Shown in pieces: positions 58,241 to 64,000 of a DNA stretch of 64,000 bases. Made by a program: the position numbers and the translations under genes. The notes beneath the pieces were generated by a model, which ran no database searches, was not told the origin of the DNA, and saw nothing but the letters and a program-made list of their open reading frames with translations. The DNA comes from Gigaspora margarita. Its lineage: Eukaryota > Glomeromycota > Glomeromycetes > Diversisporales > Gigasporaceae. The DNA lies in NCBI GenBank assembly GCA_009809945.1, contig WTPW01002206.1:42145-106144 (forward strand), given 5' to 3'. Within the stretch, counting starts at the first letter, position 1. Each line of letters begins with the position of its first letter.

Positions 58241-59148
58241 GTGCATATATTATGAACCTGAACATGTTCATGAACCTTGAACTGAACCTGAACTGAACTT
58301 TTTTTAAGTTCAGATTCAGGTTCAAGTTCAATAATTTTCAGTTCAGGTTCAGTTCAGTATTGAACTTTTAGAGCAGGTTCAGGTTCAGGTTCATTGAACT
58401 TGAACCTGAACCTTTATTGAACCGAACTGAACTTCAGAACCCTAACCCTAGCATTTGTTACATTGATGAGAGTACAACTAGCCACACCTGCAACTTTTGG
58501 TTGCCTATTTAAGTAGCCACCCGAAGGTCCTACACTAGCTGCTATACCTGCAACCTGCATACTGGCATTGCCTATTTAAACCCTCTGGTCCCTGCTCCTC
58601 CTGCCAAGTTCTCCTTGTATCACCAGTACAGTCCTCCATTACATAAGTCAGTCAAGGCCAGTATAAAGTCCAAATTTTACTATCTAAATCGATAAAATGT
58701 GCATAAGTAAACTTGTTTGGAAGATCAAAATACATATACACTAAATTTTGCATCCATATTGGAGAAATCTTTACTATTTAACTTTTAAGTTTTATATTCG
58801 TCAAGCATATTTTTTAAAAAGATTCTAATTTTTACTTTGAATATAAAAATTAAAGTCAAATAATAAAAATTTCTCTGATTTGGATAAAATTTCAGAGTAT
58901 ATGGATTTTGATCTTCCAAATAAGTTTACTTAAGCAGATTTTATCAATTTATATAGTAAATTTTAGACTTTACTATGTAGCGACTATTATTGACCTGAGT
59001 TCAACCCAGGTGGGTTGGGTTGGGTCAGACCCAGGTCAGGTTTGACATGAGGCAGGTCAGACCCGGGTCAGGTTTTGACCCAAGTGGGTCTGACCCAGGC
59101 AGACCCAAACCTGATTCAACCCAACCCACTAAGACCCCTACTTTAGAC

Positions 59149-60909
59149 AGTGAATACTTTGTGTAATCTTACTTGTTACTGTGATATATCTAAGTCGAAA
59201 GGTGTTTTTAAGAAAACTTAACAAAGAAGATTTTTTGCAATTTGCAATTACAAAAGAAGCAACAATTAAAAGTATATAAAGATACTAGTAACTGTTTAAT
59301 TTGTGTAGTAAATAGTTGTTTTTATTATTGAAAGAGTATGAAGACACAATATTGAACTTGGGGTCCACTTCTAAGGCTTTTATACTTTTTGGTTTTTTAC
59401 AAATGTAACGAACTACAGTTGAACCTTCCAAAACCAATCTTGTCAAAGCTGATAACCTGTCAAACCTGATAAAAAGTTAATCTACCAAGTCCATTTCTGT
59501 TATATTAATCTAATAGTTTATAATGATTTCATATTCGATAACCTCTCAATACTGATACAAATCTTGTCCACCATGCATATTAGTTTGGGGAGGTTCAACT
59601 GTATATCTATTATATATGCAATATATGCTACATCTACTACTAAAAACATATATAGTTAAATAATAGAAATGTAATATATGAAATAAATAATATATGTATA
59701 ATAAATGAAATAAATAATAAATATGCTACAAAGATGACATGTTGTATAAATGCCATATATGCACTTTTCCCATGCAGCAATTGCCTAGCCAATCAGATTG
59801 CGGATCATATACTTGATTGGTAATTGGTTCTGATCTTGGCAATTGGTGGTCATACAGTGATGAACTATAGCTCATTAGAACCATCTCAATAAGCTAATTT
59901 GAATGGTGGTTGTTTCATCAAATTCGAATCAGTGGATCAAGTGTTATACCCATTTTTATGTATTTTCATAGGTTAATAATGGATAACATTAATCACAAGC
60001 ATTAGTGAGTTACATACTGTGTATTACCAGAATAATTAGGTTTATGACAGTAACTTGTAATAGAAACTATAATAATTTCAGCATGAACTAACTTAAGCCT
60101 AACCACATATTATGATTAATAGAATAACAAGCAAGTTTTATATAAGAATTTTTATAGTAATTCTTGATAGAAGCAACAATAATTTCAATACAAACTCAAC
60201 CTTAAAACGTAATATCTGTCAGATAAGTTTGTAATGATAGAAATTATAATTACTTTAATACAAATTATTTTACCTTTTTGCCATTACCAATATAATTCGC
60301 AATAGCTTATTACATAATTACATGCTGCATGTCACTAGAATAACAACTAAGGTTTGTAATAAAATTTTTTAAAGAAATGCAAATTGATCCAATTTTAACT
60401 GCTTACCATGGTCATTGAATAGTGAGGGATTTTGCAACAAGATATTACAATTTTAATGCAAAATTAACAACCTTAATTACATATTGTGCATCAAGAAAAA
60501 TTGTAACAGAATTTATTTAGCTCATATATAATCTTGATAATCCATTATAACTAGCATATTAACTACTACGAGCACCAATAATAATAAGGTTCATTTATGC
60601 TCTTATAATAGTAATCTGCTCCATAATATAATAAAGAATAAAGGGAGATTATACAAGAATCATCCAACTGTATCATACAACAACCAAGGCTGCTGTTAAA
60701 TGAACCAGAATAATCAAACCCAAATTCAAGAATCTATATCACTAAAACTGCTATAATTAACTATTATAATTATTGTCTGCATATACAAATACCGCTATAA
60801 AAGAAAATAAAAAAATAAAAATAGAATACCATAACTATACCGAGGCCAATACAAACTATGAATACTCAACCAAAAAAAATTAAAGATTAACATTTAAACA
60901 ACAAAAAGG
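59149..60909. repeat. Gene-free stretch with dispersed tandem-repeat remnants
   Basis: 59980-60050 pairs with 31560-31650. 60060-60640 is an inverse, diverged copy of the 5880-7200 repeat family (GTTACATACTG, TAATTTCAATACAAACTCAA). 59400-59600 has two related phrases (TTGAACCTTCCAAAACCAAT and TGGGGAGGTTCAACTG) facing each other, a possible decayed inverted-repeat element. Confidence 0.5.
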
Positions 60910-62246
60910 TTACAACACTAATTTTTCGTTTATCAAATTTTCGGTAAATTCCCAAAGTCTCTTAGCCAAATAATCATTAGCGTATGAAGATTTTTCACCT
61001 TCTATACCGAATGGATCAAAATACCTTCCACGATAATTTTTCTCTTCGATTTCTGGACTAGTAGCACAATATAAGGTAGTAATAGCTCCATCCTCAGGTG
61101 ATATAGAAAAAGATAATAAAGTTTTTGCAATAGAAAAATCATCTCTTCTTAACATGTTGGTATCTACGACTCCTAAATAGATAACAAAATAACAAATAGT
61201 ATAAATTAATTAATTAATATAGTTGTTTTTGGTTAAATTTTTAAAAATTTTTAGTACCTGGATGAAGAGAGTTAACATATACTTGTTCTCCTTCGAAAAA
61301 TCGGCGATTTAATTCATCAGTAAATAGAACATTTGCAAGTTTTGATTGTCGATAACGTTGTCTTGGTTCTTGTGCAGTTGGATCATTTAATGTTTCGAAT
61401 TCAATTCCAGTAACTTTACGATGACCAAGAGCGCTAACATTTACTATACGTGCTGGTTGTGAAGCTTTGATTTTTGGCAATAACAATTTAGTGAGAAGCT
61501 AACAATACAAAAAAAAAAATTATCATGAATTTTTATTTATTATCATTGTAATTTAAGAATTTTCGGTTCGCCTATTTATTTACTTACAAAATGTCCAACA
61601 TGATTTACTCCAAATTCTTCTTGAATTCCATCCTCAGTAAGGGAAAATGTACTATTTATCATCTTGTTTATTCAAAATGCTCTTACAGTTACAAATGAAA
61701 GAAATAATAATTTTAATATTATTACTTACTTTGTTGTGACTCCAGCATTGTTAATTCTAAAAAAATTGATCAAATAATAACCAATTACGCAAATAATTGT
61801 AACTTTTAAGTTATTATATAATAAACATTATAATTGAACTTACAGAATGTGTAATGGTAAATTTCTTGCCAAGAAATTTTCAGCGCATTCTTTAACAGAT
61901 TTCAAACTTTTTAAATTCAAATGTAGAAATTCAACATTTTGATTACCAGTCTCGAATTTGATTGTTTCAACGGCAGCTTGCCCTTTCTCAATATTACGAC
62001 CAAGCAGGAACACATGTGCATTTTTTCTGGTCAATTCTCTACATGTAAAATAACCTATCCCAGCATTTCCTCCCGTAACAATTGCAACCTAGAGATTATA
62101 GATAGTTAAAACATTCAAGATACCGATATTTTAAATTTCAATTAATTGGATGAAAATAATAATGTAATTACTTTTCCAGTCAGGTCAGGAATTTTATCCA
62201 AAGTAAAATGTTTTTCTTCAGGGTGGGTAACAACGATTGTATCCAT
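60910..62246 (-). CDS. Short-chain dehydrogenase/reductase copy 4, catalytic Ser replaced
   Basis: Six exons: 62246-62172, 62088-61844, 61756-61730, 61651-61588, 61498-61258 and 61172-60910, all GT-AG. The joined frame is 304 aa and open. The cofactor motif TGGNAGIG, NNAG and YRQSK (Tyr186, Lys190) are kept. The usual VNVSS reads VNVSALGH, so the residue aligned with the substrate-positioning catalytic Ser (Ser160 in copy 1, Ser175 in human RDH12 by motif spacing) is Ala. VVDTNM replaces the LVDTPM of copy 1, and RRFFEGEQVYVNS varies a surface region. It may bind cofactor but be inactive or altered. It lacks the TATA block of copies 1 and 3. It is an intact frame and possibly a recent loss of function. 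Confidence 0.88.
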
Positions 62247-62452
62247 TTTTTTTTTGTTTGAGAATCCTGGATAATTAGATTTACCGCTACGAATTGAAAA
62301 TTTAGCCGGCCCAATAAAATTGCCTATTATAGTCGTGCCGCAGATGCATTCTTGCGTCAGATGACGCCGGCTAAGTTAGATTAATAAGGCAAAAATTACG
62401 TAAAAATTACGGTATAGTTTAGGCCAATTATTGCAGATCATTTAATGAGCAG

Positions 62453-63165
62453 AATGGTAAATGACCTGGCCTTTACTCGAAATTTAAATGACCAAGACAT
62501 TTGGATAAATGACCAGGTCATTTGGGTCATTTGGTCATTTGGGTCAGCTGCATATGAAAAAATTTTATTGGTCAAATAGCCAACATAAAAGTTATCAAAT
62601 ATGTGATTTCACTAGTTGATGATTCTACATATATATGTCAAAATTTTACTAAAATAATTGATATTTATATCTTAAGTAAAGTTGTTCAGAAGAACAAATT
62701 ACATATATTTTTGATTGTTTTTAGACACCCCAATTATTCCCTGTGGGTAATTTTCCTTAAGGCGGACAGAAAACTTTTAAATACGCAAATTTTATGTCCT
62801 CTTTGAAAAATTCGTATAATGTTGATAACTTTTGATTGAATCATTTTTCGTTTTAAGTTTGTGCAAATTTTTAATTTTTTTGTATAACCATAAAAAACAA
62901 AAACGACTTAATAAGAAGTTACCAAAACTTTCGGAATATATAAATTTGATCTTCTGAACACCTTTACTTAAGACATATATATCGATTAACTTAGTAAAAT
63001 ATTGACTTTATCATATTTTTTGCCTAAAAATTAATTTTGATTGGTTGAAAGACATTAGATTATCAATAAACATATGTTAAATGACCTCCTAAGGTCATTT
63101 GGGTTTTGAAATGACCGATGACTGGTCACTAGTCGTTTGGGTCATTTGTGCCATTTCAAGTGGCT
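62453..63165. mobile_element. Diverged relative of the AAATGACC hAT-like element
   Basis: CAGAATGGTAAATGACCTGG at the left, arrays of AAATGACC/GGTCATTT at 62455-62545 and 63085-63150, and the same central arms as 1261-1351 (CTTAAGTAAAGTTGTTC; CTTAAGACATATATATCGAT). The right terminus is degraded (GGTCATTTGTGCCATTT) and no duplication is clear. The left end interrupts the 5' flank shared by SDR copies 2 and 4. The 67-codon frame 62603-62806 is not a gene. Confidence 0.6.
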
Positions 63166-64000
63166 AATGTATCGAAGAATGTGTACAGGGCACCACATAA
63201 AAATACCCGGAAGATCCTCTTCCAAAATCGGACAAATTAAACCATGAAGGAAACCGAACATCGNAAATCGATAATCGAACCTCATTACCAAATCTGGCTG
63301 GTACAGAAATCGGCGTAACNTACTAACAATAAACACGTAAACACGAAAACTATTTTATTATTTTAATAACGTGATCGAAATAAATAGAAAAATTTAGAAA
63401 GAACGTGATGTATTTTACTATTCGAAAACAATGTATTTAAACCCGACCTTTTTTACATGTAGTTATTCTTGCGACAACTTTTATTTTTGACAAATTTAAT
63501 TTTATAACTCGATAAAAATCGTTAATCATATTACTGTATTAAAATCTTTATACTACAAAACTATTACCAATATTAGAACCTTGAATATTAGCACCAACGT
63601 ATACATATATCTTAAATGATATTAAACTATATAGCGTATATTCTTATTTATTATTACACATTATTATTATTCAACTGTATTATCTATCGTATATTAAATA
63701 TTATAAATAAAGTAAATTATATTTATTATATATAAACTATTTCTTATCGATAAACTGTTAATAAGTGTATTTAACTATATAACTTCTGGACTAAAGTTTC
63801 AACGAAGAAACAAGTGTGAACTAGCGCGCACTCTTGTGAACTAACTTTGAGAATAGCTACCTCAAAGAAGGAACTATATTGAAACCAAAGTATTAACTAA
63901 ATAAATCGATAAAAACATATAAAAGAATTAAAGGCAAAAGGAATAGAAAGAAGCACCCAACTAATAATACAACCACATAAACCTACCAAAACTATACCTA
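63166..64000. other. Gene-free right end
   Basis: The minus 64-codon frame 63142-63336 contains N bases and no recognisable domain. The rest is AT-rich; no gene seen. Confidence 0.4.

Larger units (their letters stand above)
56450..58444. mobile_element. hAT-like element with AGGTTCAG arrays, nested in the retroposon
   Basis: Ends TAGTGTTTCTATGAACCTG and inverse TTCAGAACCCTA, flanked by ACCCTGGC (56442-56449) and ACCCTAGC (58445-58452), a 7/8 match. Subterminal zones 56460-56645 and 58250-58435 are dense AGGTTCAG/CTGAACCT arrays. The centre is a series of palindromic units described separately. Confidence 0.7.
56340..58663 (-). mobile_element. Poly(A)-tailed retroposon (SINE-like), minus orientation
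   Basis: A T run at about 56336-56358 (poly(A) on the minus strand) and flanking duplications TAAAGTCCAAATTTT (56325-56339 and 58664-58678) mark target-primed retroposition. Excluding the nested hAT-like element the body is about 330 bp: 58663-58453 and 56441-56340 on the minus strand. It has a GC-richer text (AGGAGAACTTGGCAGGAGG, ATAAAAGCC near the tail). No coding frame. A and B boxes are not clear. Confidence 0.75.
56135..59140. mobile_element. hAT-like element with GGGTYTGACCC arrays, host of nested insertions
   Basis: Ends TAGGGGTCTTAGCTGGATTG and inverse CCAACCCACTAAGACCCCTA, flanked by CCTTAGAC (56127-56134) and CTTTAGAC (59141-59148), a 7/8 match. Both ends have arrays of TTGGGTTTGACCC, CAGGTCAGACC and GGGTTGGGT. 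Its interior was a palindromic sequence (arms near 56290-56340 and 58664-58990) now split by a retroposon. No transposase seen. Confidence 0.8.

Overview
The window looks like nuclear DNA of an arbuscular mycorrhizal fungus (Glomeromycotina, Rhizophagus-like). I infer this from very AT-rich DNA, short GT-AG introns, and debris of gene families that are large in these fungi: SDR oxidoreductases, a kinase N-terminus with an EWIPFDRL-type lead into the glycine loop, TPR repeats and an RRM-SAM protein. This rests on recognised families only; no search was run. There is no operon structure, CRISPR, rRNA or convincing tRNA.

The only well-preserved genes are four paralogous six-exon short-chain dehydrogenase/reductase (retinol-dehydrogenase-like) genes, all on the minus strand: 10327-11672, 24788-26094, 29166-30665 and 60910-62246. 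Internal exons 2-4 are identical in size (245, 27 and 64 nt) in all copies apart from an insertion. Three copies are open end to end (306, 300 and 304 aa). The third has a 151-bp DNA transposon in exon 4 plus a 1-nt loss in exon 5. Copies 1 and 3 share a TATA block about 50 bp before the start codon. Copies 2 and 4 share a deletion that removes it. Copy 4 also has Ala in place of the catalytic Ser.

Other coding traces are relics: a tandemly rearranged multi-exon gene at the left edge (minus), an RRM-SAM gene split by a solo LTR (3787-5094), a TPR fragment (5208-5612, minus) and a protein-kinase N-terminal fragment (45140-45350).

The rest is mostly mobile and repetitive DNA. Many elements can be delimited from terminal inverted repeats and target-site duplications (TSDs). 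They include hAT-like elements starting CAGTG, TAGTG or TAGGG with 8-bp TSDs; TA-duplicating mariner-like MITEs; TTA/TAA-duplicating Harbinger-like MITEs; and 9-10-bp-TSD Mutator-like elements. Two giant palindromes lie at 15948-16377 and 51813-52679. A 5-kb AT-rich satellite of about 125-bp units fills 40010-45046 and carries two transposon insertions. At 56127-59148 five insertions are nested one inside another. Several hAT-like elements each carry a dense, element-specific array of one short motif near both ends.
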